Below, piece by piece: positions 45,632 to 56,637 of a stretch of DNA of 64,000 nt. This stretch comes from Nepenthes gracilis (taxonomy: Eukaryota; Streptophyta; Magnoliopsida; Caryophyllales; Nepenthaceae). The stretch spans positions 16,268,175 through 16,332,174 of the forward strand of contig BSYO01000006.1 in assembly GCA_033239525.1 (NCBI GenBank), read 5' to 3'. Numbering within the stretch: position 1 is the stretch's first letter; every line of letters starts with the position of its first letter. The translations under genes were made by a program, and so were the position numbers. A model generated the notes under the pieces. The model worked only from the letters and a program-made list of their open reading frames with translations. It did not search any database and was not told where the DNA came from.

Positions 45632-45914
45632 TGCATCAAAGTCGAACAATTACAGGATCTTCCGTTGCTTCTAATGCCATCAAACGCTTTTTAAAGGGAT
45701 TAAGGCAACAAAGCGGTAAGAACGAGGTGAGAATCATGACGGGAAGACCAGCCGTGCAACCGAAGGAACAAAATTTTTTTTAAAAAAAAAATAAATAAAT
45801 AACAGTAAAAATTTTCTTAATTGAGTTTTGATGTGAATTTATCCCGTTTGAATTTCTGTCACCTTCGTTGAGTGTGGTGTCCTATTGAAGGATTTAAATT
45901 ACAATTGTTGTTTT
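42149..45914. other. AT-rich intergenic DNA with CT/GA microsatellites
   Basis: (CT)n runs lie at 43130-43147, 44170-44200 and 45577-45625, with a GA-rich run at 43828-43847 and (AT)n at 43326-43341. The GC-richer stretch 43790-44300 could be transcribed leader DNA but has no frame. Open frames at 44065-44301, 45419-45649 and 45514-45783 are made of microsatellite and are not supported. Confidence 0.6.
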
Positions 45915-46830
45915 TGTTGGGAATTTGACACCCGAAAACACCAGGTCCGGCACACCGGAACAAATTCAAAGCCTCTGTCAACCGTCAGCTGCTAAATTTG
46001 TGAGTATAAGAAATAAATAATATACAACGATTTTTAATATGAAAAATTTTTCTCAAATAAGAAAAATTATGAAATAAATTTTAAATAAATTTACTATAAA
46101 TAGCGCTAGTTATAAGAACCTCTACGAATTCTCTACAATCTATACCCGAATAAGGAATGGTAGAATATAACACCCTCTCAATACACTCGATAACCAATAA
46201 GATAAATATAATGAGAAAAAAAATAACCAAACGAAAATAGTTTTTAAAATCACCAGAATGACGTACCTGACCTTAACGAAGAATGAAATTTAAATTAAAC
46301 CTCGACCAAATACTGAACATTTTCTTATTCTCTCATCTCTATACGTGTGATGTCTCTTGTGAGCGTGTTTTATACTGCGTATAGAATAGTAATCCTAAAA
46401 TGCGTAAGCCGCATTCTATATTGTATATCAACGCTCAAGTGCCCAGTGAGCGCTAATCGAACGCACCGGGTTCTAGATTCCACACTCGAGTGCCCGTTGA
46501 GCTCGGAGTGAGCACACTGAGTTTGGAATCTACGTCTCTTTACCGTTCGAGTGCATGGTGAGCCCTAACAAACCTCTATCAATCTAAAATCGGGCCTCCA
46601 GTTCTGCTCAAACTCTCCTTAAGCGCTTGACTTGATTTTATTTTTTGGCCCTTCACCGCGTGCGCTCTTTGATTCACGCACAAGTCTTGTGCAAAATTTC
46701 AATCACTTCCCATTTGTGAGTTACCCACAATAAAATGATCTAAGAATTTAATGGTTTTATAAAGTAATATTCATCGGTATTGATTCACACAGCCAATATC
46801 AATGTTTGAGTTTCGAAATTTATACATGTT
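45915..46830. repeat. Possible decayed solo LTR
   Basis: The block starts TGTTGGGAATTTG. It contains an AT-rich stretch like that in the Cop-1 LTR (GAAAAATTTTTCTCAAATAAG near 46037, against ATCCTCTTTTAAATAAG near 41387). CTCGAGTGCCC-type motifs repeat with starts at 46434, 46485 and 46546, similar to the 51-bp repeat of the LTR at 10853. Neither edge is proven and no target duplication was found. Confidence 0.25.
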
Positions 46831-49040
46831 CCCTTAAAAATATTATTTAAGAACAGTTAAATATTTTAAATTGGCTGATTTAAGAGACGAGTTGCTGCAT
46901 ATGCTTTTATTCAACAATCAACTCATACGGTAACTGAAGCAGTGGAAGAGGTAAGTCTTGCTTGTTTCAGTTCACGTGAAAGCAGGGGTACGGAAACTGA
47001 CGGGTTGGTAGATGATTTGTCGAGAAAACTAGTCGCTGTGGAACACTGGAATAGTAGTATTATTCTTATTCCATCAGAAACTACCGTATCCGTGGCCATG
47101 CATACCGCCAGATTGATTGGACTTGCATGTAACAACCAACGTATTCAGTCTCTGAGTTTAATTAATTTATTCAAAACAAATTTTAATTTTTATTTTTTTA
47201 TGAAAAAAATAGTACATTTTTTACATGCCTTCATCGTAAAAAGCCGAGTCCAGTTTAGTCAAATTTTGATTGGAAGGCAATATTCAATTCAGCTCCATCA
47301 AAATCAATAACATTTTCATTTTTTTTTTTTTTTTTTTTCATTTTGTTGGAATTCATGCTTTCAGTTGGTGCTTGCATGGTATCCCTAATTTGTATGACAA
47401 GGTTTTAGGTATTCTTCATAATAGAACCTATCACTTCTTGCATAGAGCTTTGCCAACAAATTAAGCTTTCAAATTAAAAGTAATCCTAAAGAGCCGGCTG
47501 GTATAGTTATAAACTATTGCGATTCCTCTAAAACAAGTTTTAATTCTCATTGTTCATCAGAATATTTAAAAAAGCACTCGAAACATGTTAAAAATCATAT
47601 ATATATATATAATTATTTAAGAATTACTTTTTTGGAATAAAAACTAAATACCCATTCAATTACTTGTAATTAACCACTAATTAAAGAAATATAACACACT
47701 GGGTAAGAACTGATCAGCTTGTTTGTTAACCTAATCTGCAATATGAATGAGCAGCACCTGGCTCTGAAGTCTGACCGAGTTGATCAGGATAGACTGCTAC
47801 AGCGATGGTGCGTGTGTAGCTTACGCACATGCTCACAGTCACCAGCCCCACTACCAGACATCTGCCATCTTGCGACAAATCAACCTTATATTCCACGTAA
47901 ATATTACCTATATACTTAATTATATATTTGTTTTACTCAAAATTATTAAGAATATATGTAAATTTAATAATATTTTAGGAGAATAATACCATGTCAGCAG
48001 TTTGGGCTCTTTTTCTTCGGTTTCTTTTTTTAAAAAAAGAAAAAACTTCAAAATTTTTAAATTCTCGAATTTTAGTGATGAATTTTCAAAAGAAATGTTG
48101 TTCATATGAAATCTCAAAAAGGCTACGAGAATGGATGTATTGGAGCACTGTAAATTAGAGACATTTCACATGAAAAAAAATTTAAAATATCACGGGTTTT
48201 AAATAGGTTTAGACCTTTAGTCTAAAAATGCAGGCTTATATTATTGGAATTTGTCATTTACACAGAAATGCACCTCACAAAAAAATTACACCACACGGAA
48301 ATTGTTACACGTCACACATTTTAATAACAAAACAAACTCAACATATATTTTTAAAATTAAATATATTTATATAATTAGTAATCTTATATGTAATAACTTT
48401 ATTTTTATTTATCTTTAGAGGATTATTTAGCAACCAAACATCCTTTTTTTTTTTTTTTTTGGTAAGTAGCAACCAAACATCCAATGTGAGATTAAAAAAG
48501 GGGAATGAGTGGTGATGTGGCTTATCTGCGAGATGCAACACCCACACCTAATTTTGTGGGCTGATGTGCATATGTAAAAAAAATAAAAAATTAAAAATAA
48601 TTTTTTAATAGAGAAAATCTAATGAATAGCCTTTGAATTTTTAAAACTGCAGGAAGGTTTTAAAAGCAATAGTATCCAAATATATTTCAGAATTATTTTC
48701 TCTACAGAACAAAAGATTAAACAAAATGCAATAGAGCTAGAATTGTTGAACTCCTTTTATATTTTAGATGTTTTGTAAACTCAATAACTAAAACTATAAA
48801 TACTAAAAGATGGGAGGAATCTAAGGGAACCGAGAGTGAGGGGGACGCGCGGGGGAAGGGCGTAGTTGGGAAGGGTGTTGGGGAGTGAAGATCTATTCCA
48901 TTTTCCTTGGGAGGCTGGCGGTGACAGACAGACAGCAAAGTAGGCAGAGATACGGTTACGGACATAGGTGTTTTTTTTTTTTTTTAAATTTTTGCTGTTG
49001 TTAATGAAAATAAAAATTTATAATAATTCAAAGTTTTTAA
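46831..49040. other. AT-rich DNA upstream of the HAN-type gene
   Basis: Long T runs lie at 47322-47339, 48443-48460 and 48969-48983. At 46942-47250 the plus strand has an open frame with balanced composition and a TTG/GTA-rich coding look, but I recognise no family. It could be a degraded gene fragment. No element ends were identified. Confidence 0.5.
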
Positions 49041-49116
49041 ATTGAAGAGCTAGTGCTGCTGCTGCTGTACCTCGTGATCGGAGAAGGCAGATCCCTGGAA
49101 GACTGTTCCCTCCGGT

Positions 49117-49200
49117 CACGTGGGCTCTTTTGACTACCCTCTCCCCTACCTTGACCCCCTCTACCTCCGGCCTCCTCCCTCCGCCGTTATAAATTGCCCC
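49117..49200 (+). promoter_or_regulatory. Promoter of the HAN-type gene
   Basis: A TATA box TTATAAATT lies at 49187-49195, about 175 bp before the ATG. A G-box CACGTG lies at 49117-49122. W-box cores TTTGACT (about 49129) and TTGACC (about 49151) lie between them. The leader from about 49220 is pyrimidine-rich, which is typical of plant 5' untranslated regions. The transcription start is inferred from TATA spacing. Confidence 0.6.
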
Positions 49201-49365
49201 CATCTCGACAACTCCGACTCCTCATATCAAAGCTCACCTCTATTACATCCGTTCCCTCTTGTAAACTCAATTCCACTTCACCGTTTGATTGGTTTTTAAT
49301 CGCTGTAGAATTTTTAATCACAGGGCAACGATTAACCGAGAAGAGGGGAAAAAGAGAGAGAGAGG

Positions 49366-50927
49366 ATGCATAGCTGCGGTGTGCAGGGTCCATGTACTTG
49401 TGGGTTGTTTCTTATGGGCGGTTACCCGATGGCCAATGACAAACCTTGGGACGAGTGTGACGCGTATTCGTCGCTTTCGCCGTCGGTTGACTGTACTCTG
49501 TCCCTCGGAACGCCATCCACTCGTCGGACCTCCGGTGATGAGAGGCAGGGCCATCATGAACGACGTTCTGGCGGAGGCGGGTGCGCGTCTGACTTTTGTT
49601 GGGACTTGATGCAGCAAAGCAGCAAGCAGGCAACTAACAAGGGCGGCGGCCGTGGAGGCAGTAGTAACAGCAATAGCTGTGGCGGCGACCCCCTCCAAGC
49701 TCGTCGCTGTGCCAACTGCGACACCACTTCTACTCCACTTTGGAGGAACGGCCCTAGAGGCCCCAAGGTATGCACACCCATTTATCTTTTATAATATATT
49801 ATGTTATTTTATGCTACTCCCACTCTATTATATTCCTTTTGTTTTAAAATTTCATTTACCGTAATTGATCACAATATGGCTTCGACTGGTTAATTTTTGG
49901 AAGTTCAAAGTTTCGGAGACAGGCTTACAGTAAGAAAACTAGAAAGAAAAACTAACGACATGTTACCACGACCCAAATTTCACCGGCCACGAATCTCTTA
50001 GAATTTCACACCACTTGGTTAATTAGTGAAATGTCAGACTTTTTGAGACGTAAGGGCTGCCGAGAGCTAGTTTGATCTATAGTCCATAACTTGCCATCAT
50101 CCCTGTAGTAGAGATCTCCTATCATTAGTTTTCTTTCTTCTGATCGCCATCAATGAAGAGAGGCGGATGAACGTATGGACTTCAAGGGTGGTGTGAGGCT
50201 TGCAGTAAGGCTCAACAAAATGCTTGAAAGCTCTTAACGTTTGATGTGAATGACGGAGTAAATTATGTTGTCGTCTACATTGTTATTTTCTTTATACAGG
50301 AACAATGTACTTGGTGAATTTTTGAGTTTTGATATCATTGTGGTTCAGGTTTATAGGTTTGAATAACATAAAGTCTCTTAACTGATTAGAATCAATTTTT
50401 GTTTTCTAGATACTAATTTCACAATTGATTAGAATCACTATCAGATGGATAGTCTTGCTCAGATAAGCGTGTCTTCATGAGTTGGTGCTTCACAAGGTCA
50501 AAAACAATCTCGGAAGCAAATATCCCATTCCCCTTTTCAGTGCCCCGTCTGTAATTTCTGGAGGGTAAATTTTGAAGCTAATATTAACGCGTTTTGTTTT
50601 GGGCAGTCACTTTGCAACGCTTGCGGAATTCGGTTCAAGAAAGAAGAGAGAAGAGCCACCGCAGCCGCTGCCACAACAACCACCCCAGCAGCGGCGGGGA
50701 TGGTGGAGCAGCACCACATGACTTCAGCTAGCCATTACAACAATTCATGGGGCGGCCATCAATATTACCACTCACAGACCCAGAAAATGCAGTGCTTCTC
50801 TCCGGCCATAGGAAACGAATTCAGGTTCATCGAAGACGTCGACAACTCCGACGCCGGCATCCATTTCCTTTCTTGGCGTCTAAATGTCACGGATAGGCCG
50901 AGTCTTGTCCATGACTTTACACGGTAA
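49366..50927 (+). CDS. HAN: GATA zinc-finger transcription factor, HANABA TARANU (GATA18) type, two exons
   Basis: Exon 1 is 49366-49767, the intron 49768-50606 (GTATGC...GGGCAG, 839 bp, phase 0) and exon 2 50607-50927, giving 240 residues. The single zinc finger is C115-X2-C118-X18-C137-X2-C140 (CANCDTTSTPLW at the start, LCNACGIRFKKEER at the end); the intron falls inside it, between Lys134 and Ser135. The HAN-type signature SVDCTLSLGTPSTR lies at residues 40-53, and the C-terminus reads FLSWRLNV...SLVHDFTR, both typical of the HAN branch of B-class GATAs. In Arabidopsis, HAN and its paralogues set boundaries in meristems, flowers and embryos. It acts in the nucleus and binds GATA motifs. 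A Ala/Thr-rich stretch follows the finger. The frame is intact. It is the only host gene seen. HAN itself or a close paralogue cannot be told apart here. Confidence 0.93.
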
Positions 50928-52174
50928 AAGTCGAAGATCCAATCCGAGCCGTGAAAAAGATCATGCGGCGAGGACGACGTATCTTTAAAAAGCAGCAGAT
51001 GTTTGACGATGTTGCTGGCCGTGAATCTAGTCGTCTATAAAATTTGTGAACGTTTACTGTCTTTTATTTTCTTTAGCTTTTACTCTTACGTAACTTTATG
51101 AAACATCGGAGTTGCTTTATCTTAAATTAAAAATCATAAATTTAGATAACAAAAATAATATGTCAATCACGATCGACCAGTTTTAAGATCACACTTACCT
51201 AAGTTCTTGAAGTTAATAATAGGAAAAAACTTATGTACTAAATTATTTCTTTTACGTTAAATTCCTGTAGTTGGTTCTTACGTCTATGCATATTAAGGTT
51301 TAAGATGGGATGATTTTAGACTCTTATATTAACTTTTTGTTTCTTACTTGGTTCTCACGTTTGTTTTTCTCTTTTGTCAGTCTCACTCATACAAACCTCT
51401 TGTTAGTTTTAGTCAAGCTTTTTCTCAGTTCACTCCAGTCAGTTCACACCTTTCAAAAAAGGGCATGGCCATGGTATGACGATGATGGTGATAATAATGC
51501 TCATCAATTTATAAAAAAGTTTAAAAAAAAACAAGTGGTTAACGTCAGAATTTATACGTTTAGTTTGTTTGTGTGTGTATTCATACATCTTTTTAAAATC
51601 CATCTATAATCTATACAAAAATAATATTCATAAATTAAACAATATCTAAACTGTTAATTTTACATTGTACCCCCATTTGCTATTTTATAAATTAATTTAA
51701 AACTTGTGTAATATAAAAGACGTAGCTTTATTCCGTAAAATAACATCCTGGAGTTGTATTAACAAGAACTGATACAAATAATTAACATCCCTTAGAGGAA
51801 AAAATAAAAAAAATTCTATATATTTATATAGATTTTATGCCTTACAGTCGGGCTATTAGTCTCGTATTTGCCACAGTCGTCGTTTGATAGTTATATAAAC
51901 TAAATAAAAATAGCTATCGAAGACTGCGAACTTCCTTCAGAAAGAAAAAAATCAAAATTAGAAAGATATAGCTGTAGCCTGCCTACTCGCCAGGACACCT
52001 AATTAATTCAAGGTAGAGAAATTTTTGTTTGGAATAAGTTTTAGTTACAATATATATATATAGAATTTGGCATCATATTTATAGAATTATTTCATAATTT
52101 ATAACTTATATGATGACATTATTATAGCTCAAGTCACTTATTATATAATGTGACATTTTATTTTTTATAGAGCC
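50928..52174. other. 3' flank of the HAN-type gene, AT-rich
   Basis: The 3' untranslated region begins at 50928; no single poly(A) signal stands out among many A/T-rich candidates from 51060 on. The rest is AT-rich and holds an (AT)n run near 52050-52062. Tat-4 begins at 52175; GAGCC at 52170-52174 is its left target duplication. Confidence 0.6.
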
Positions 52175-53198
52175 TGATGGGTAGGCCTATAACTGACAGG
52201 CCTAATAAAAAAGCGGCCCAAAATCTAGAAAAGCCCAACACACGTTAAACGGTCAACGCGTTAGCGTTGACCACTCGGCGCACAACAAATGGCCAAGAGC
52301 GCTCCTTCAAGGTGGTCAACATTTCTGTTGACCAGAAGTACTGTAGTAACAGGCCATGAAAGACGCTAAATCTAATACGGGCCAGGCCCAATTTGGCAAG
52401 CGATCTCGTATACAAAAAGTAACGATCCTTTCCATAATTACACGCTTTCCTAAAAGTTTATCTCCTCTAAAAAGGTAGCAACGGATTCAGCGCCAACAAT
52501 GGAGTCTAACGGTCACAAAAATATGAAAAAAAATGAAAGGAAAGCAGATAATCTATGGATCCATTACACTGTTCAGAAGAAAAACGACCCATCAAATCAC
52601 GCCAGTCACGCCTACCAATTCAGAGAACGCCGCCCAGCGCAGGCCAAGGAAGGTGGCTCTCTCCACCGTCTATATAAACCCAGAGTCTCCACTCTGAAAA
52701 AAAGAACATGACAACAGAGACTTTCTAATACAATCTAAGCTACGAACGCATACAGTGCTTGAACAAAACTCTCTCTCTAAAGCGTTCATCTTCCAATCCC
52801 ACTCTAAGCCTCCAGAAAGCAGAGTCTTCTCCCGCTCTCTGAGAACCGCCCTCCAGAGCTTCCACGCTTTCGAAACACAGCTTCCACTCGTTCTCCGTAA
52901 ATAGTGAGTCGAAACTCACATTCTCAACGAGCCACGGGATCATCTCTGCTTCTGTAGGCCAACAGTCCCGACAAACTCATTTTCTCTTTTTCTCTTTTGT
53001 TTACCAGTTCACCTACCCAAGTTTGTAGGCTTGTTACTGACATGAGCGTCCGAGTATTTTCGGTGGAATAACCTCCCGCCGGCACCTGACCTCTCATTTT
53101 CTGTAGTGGTGTATAGGATTCAGACTCAACGAACGGAGCTGAATCAAATCAACAACCCAAATTCGAAACTGTTCGAAGTCGGATCTAGGTACGCACCA
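52175..53198 (+). repeat. 5' LTR of Tat-4
   Basis: Starts TGATGGGTAGGCC and ends TACGCACCA. Perfect inverted W-boxes lie at 52251-52272 (GGTCAAC, 8-bp loop, GTTGACC) and 52314-52333 (6-bp loop). A TATATAAA box lies at 52671-52678. W-boxes are 340-420 bp upstream of the TATA box. It lacks about 25 bp present in the 3' LTR (near 62218-62245). No gene lies inside; the open frame at 52499-52711 is recurrent LTR sequence. Confidence 0.92.
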
Positions 53199-53216
53199 TT
53201 GGCGCTATCTGTGGGA
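53199..53216 (+). other. Primer-binding site of Tat-4
   Basis: TTGGCGCTATCTGTGGGA follows the LTR end CGCACCA directly. It is the same site as in Tat-2 and Tat-0, with two or three differences. Confidence 0.82.
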
Positions 53217-53237
53217 AGCGCTTACAAAAAGTCAACT

Positions 53238-54772
53238 ATGTCTCCCATAAACTCTCTCCGACCGATGATCCTGAACAGGATGGTGAACACAAGGGCGCAA
53301 GCAAGCGAGCCAGCCTGAGACGTAATCTCACCAAACCAGGACCACAACATCGGTGCCGTGGTCAATGGGATAGGCAGTGGAATTCCGGTATCCTTTTTCC
53401 AAAACCTAGCAGAGCAATGCACAATACAGATAAGATGCTTCGAATACTCTGTGCCCGCCAGGAGTAAGCACAGTTGGGGGTTGCACCAGCAGTGGCCCCA
53501 GCACTGGCGTCCAGACGAGGAGGCCAAAGGAAGAAAGTTCCGGCCCAATAGACCGGAAGACTGACTAGTGCTCCTGCGCCAATATCCTCACACACCCAAA
53601 GCCGTTTAAGGCGCGAGGAGCGAGAAACCAGTGCAACTCCAGATGAAAGTCCAGAACGGAGGAACCCTAGATACTCCCGAGCGGAGTCTAGGCCCCAGGC
53701 TCAGGAGGGAGCCTCCCGGGCCACGAGATCAGCCAGAAGCAGCAGCCGTCCTACTGCTGGACTAGCCCGAAAAAGAACAGAGTTGAGAGCATATCTCAAC
53801 TCTAAGAGATCTGCTAACGTCGTTCCAATAGATCCAAGGCTGGAGAAGATATGGAACCGCGTCTTTAAAGATGACGAACGCACCGCCAACATCGACAGAT
53901 CTCCCTTCACGGTAGAGATCTTGAACCATCCTATGCCGGCGAAATTCAAGATGCCAGCCCTTGACTCTTACGATGGGAGTGCGGATCCTGTCGACCATCT
54001 TGCCCACTTTTGCACCCATCTGGGTCTTCAAGGACTGGACGAGGCAACCATGTGTCGTTGCTTCCCCCTCACACTAAAAGGTGACGCATGCATCTGGTTC
54101 CATCATCTCCCCCTAGACTCGATCCGGAGCTTCCAGGAGCTTATGGATCTTTTCCTATCTCAGTACGCCTCCAGCCGTAGGGAGGAAAAACAGCCATGGC
54201 ATCTGTCGCATATCAAGCAGAAGCATAGAAAAAGCCCATGGAGGTTTCTAGATCGCTTCGTGGCAGAAGCTAGGCGGATCCCCCTACTCATGGAGGAAAT
54301 GAAATTGGACAGTTTTATTTCAGCACTGGCGCACGGAGAGTTCTTTAGGCACGTGGTGCATAAGAATCCACAAATCTTTCAGGAAACGGAAGCTATCACA
54401 AAGGCCTACGCGGCGGCAGATGAGGCCAATGAGGTGAAATGTCTTGATCGACCTGAACAGCCTCGCTCTTTCCCGCCTGAAGGAAAGAGGAAGCACAACG
54501 ATGGGAATTACTCCCACCAAAAGCGCCACAGAGTTGGGCCACCAGAGCGCAAGGACCACGGACCAATCAGCCTGACGCCCTTAACTGATACACGCTCAAA
54601 CGTTCTCATGTAGATCCGTAGGGAGAAATTCCTTAAGTGGCCGAAACCACTTAAGAAGGCAGAGGAAGGAAATCGGCCAAAGTACTGCGATTTTCATCGA
54701 TCTCCTAGACACTCCACGAAGGACTACAAGACTCTTCAGAGGGAGATTGAGGAGCTAATCAGAAGGGGCCAC
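53238..54772 (+). pseudogene. Gag of Tat-4
   Basis: The start at 53238 or 53280 reads NRMVNTRAQASEPA and then meets a UGA at 53317. After further frame breaks, 53783-54613 is open for 276 codons and contains the whole Retrotrans_gag region (FKMPALDSYDG, CIWFHHLPLDS, LFLSQYASSR, EEMKLDSFISAL). The UAG at 54611-54613 is followed in frame by IRREKFLKWPKPLKK and YCDFHRSPRHSTKDY, so gag really continues. The zinc knuckle has lost its last Cys (Tyr). The same UAG exists in Tat-2. Confidence 0.88.
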
Positions 54773-54852
54773 CTCACCAGATTCATCAAAGGCCCTGGTC
54801 AAGGCTCTGGTAATGCGGGCAGAGAGGGACCTCTCCACCACGGAATCGGGTC

Positions 54853-55408
54853 ATGGTAGGAGTAGTCAACATGATCACCACCCGACCAATGAAGACTCTG
54901 GCGGACAACAGGGACCAGCATGCAGGGAGGAAGAAGCAGCGCACTGCTGACAATGTCATTAGTTTTAGTGACGATGACTTGGCACATATAGTTTCCCCTC
55001 ATGCAGACCCCCCTCATTGTATCAGCACTCATTTCCGACGGAAGCGTTGACTATTAGATGAAACGTGTATTTATTGATAATGGAAGATCACGTGATTTGC
55101 TTTACCTCGATACGTTTTTTAAACTTGGATTAAAAAAGAGTCAAATAAAACCTACAGAAGGCCCATTGTATGGCCTCGATAATGAACCAGTACCCGTTCA
55201 AAGGACGATCAAATTTGAAGTCATCCTAGGAACGTACCCGAGAATGGCAAGTCGTACACTCACTTTCTTAGTAGTCGACTTGCCCTCTGTGTACAACGCA
55301 ATACTAGGCTGGCCAGGCCTAACAGCGTTCCGGGCCGTCACTTTAATACCATACCTTAAAATAAAATTTTTAGTGCCATACGGTGTGGGCGAAGTGCTAG
55401 GCGACTAA
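54853..55408 (+). pseudogene. Aspartic protease of Tat-4 with upstream linker
   Basis: FIDNGRSRDLLYLDTFF (about 55067) is the active-site block; the second Ser of D-N-G-S-S reads Arg-Ser here. LGWPGLTAF closes the fold. The domain is open from 55058 to 55408. The linker (54853-55050) carries GRKKQRTADNVISF and SPHADPP and is out of frame with the protease. Confidence 0.82.
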
Positions 55409-55429
55409 GTCACTGGGTGGACATGTTAT

Positions 55430-56637
55430 ATGTCCCAAATCGCTCCTAACGACAACGCCAATGCAATAGGAGGACTTAACCATCTAGACGAGGCAACCTG
55501 GCAGCAAGCACAGTCTGGTGAGGCAACTGACTTAGTCCCACTGAATCTGGATGATCCTGAAAGGTGCGTACGAAACGGCGGCTCACTCACCGACGTGCTA
55601 CGCGAAGAACTGATCACGTTCCTACGACGGAATGCTAATATCTTTGCATGGACTCCCGCTGACATGCCTGGAATTCCAGACAGGGTAATGGTTTACAAGC
55701 TGGGCCTCTACCCGGATCGAAAACCTGTGAGGCAGAAGCGGAGAAACCACTCACTGGAGAAGCTAATCACCATACGTGAGGAAGTAAAGAAACTACTGAT
55801 GCCAGATTCATCAAGGAGGTTCAATACCCTGATTGGCTCTCCAACATCGTCTTGGTAAAGAAGAGCAACAGAAAGTGGAGAATGTGCATCAATTTCACCG
55901 ACGTTAACAAAACTTGCCCAAAAGATAACTTTCCTTTACCCCGAATCGACCTGTTGGTGGACTCAACATTCAAACATGAGCTCTTGAGCTTTATGGATAC
56001 CCACTTAGGCTACAACCAGATCTGGATGACTCCGGAGGATGAAGAATATACCTCGTTCATGATAGACCAGGGGACCTATTGCTATAAAGTGATGCTCTTT
56101 GGACTAAAGAACGTGGGAGACACCTACCAGTGACTGGTGAAAAAAATATTCGAAAAATAGATCGGCCGCAATATGGAAGTCTATGTCGACGGCATACTCG
56201 TCAATAGCAGAGTTATGGGCGACCATATCAGCGATCTGGCGGAGTCCATTGAAGTGCTCTGTGAGCATCAAATGAAGCTGAATCCATCTAAGTATATCTT
56301 TGGGGTAGCCTCCGAAAAATCCCTAGGTTTCGTCGTCTCCCAACGAGGGATTGAAGCAAACCCAGAGAAGATCAAGGCCCTCGCGGACATGGCTCCTCGA
56401 CGAAGCGTCAAAGATGTTCAGCGATTGACTGGACGATTGGCAACCTTGTCCCGCTTCCTAGCGAAGTGTGGCGACAAGTATCAGCCATTCTTTAAGGAGT
56501 TGAGGGGAACAAAATCAAACGGTTTCCAGTGGACGGCGGATTGCCAGGCGGCCTTCGATGAGTTGAAGCAGTACCTGGCTAGCCCGCCATTACTGACATT
56601 GCCCAAGGTCTACAAAGAGTTGTACCTCTACTTGGCA
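55430..56637 (+). pseudogene. Reverse transcriptase of Tat-4, YVDD changed to YVDG
   Basis: The block order is FAWTPADMPGI, FTDVNKTCPKD, LLSFMDTHLGYNQIWM, GTYCYKVMLFGLKN, then MEVYVDGILVNSR at 56173. The second catalytic Asp is Gly (GGC in place of GAC), so polymerisation would fail even without the stops. Stops lie at 56131-56133 (UGA where Tat-2 has CGA) and 56158-56160 (UAG, shared with Tat-2). A frameshift lies near 55850. From 56173 the frame is open through the thumb and connection (TLSRFLAKCGDKYQPFF). Confidence 0.9.

Noticed and set aside
45514..45783. Protein encoded across a (CT)n run
   Set aside because: The frame is open only because the microsatellite contains no stop.
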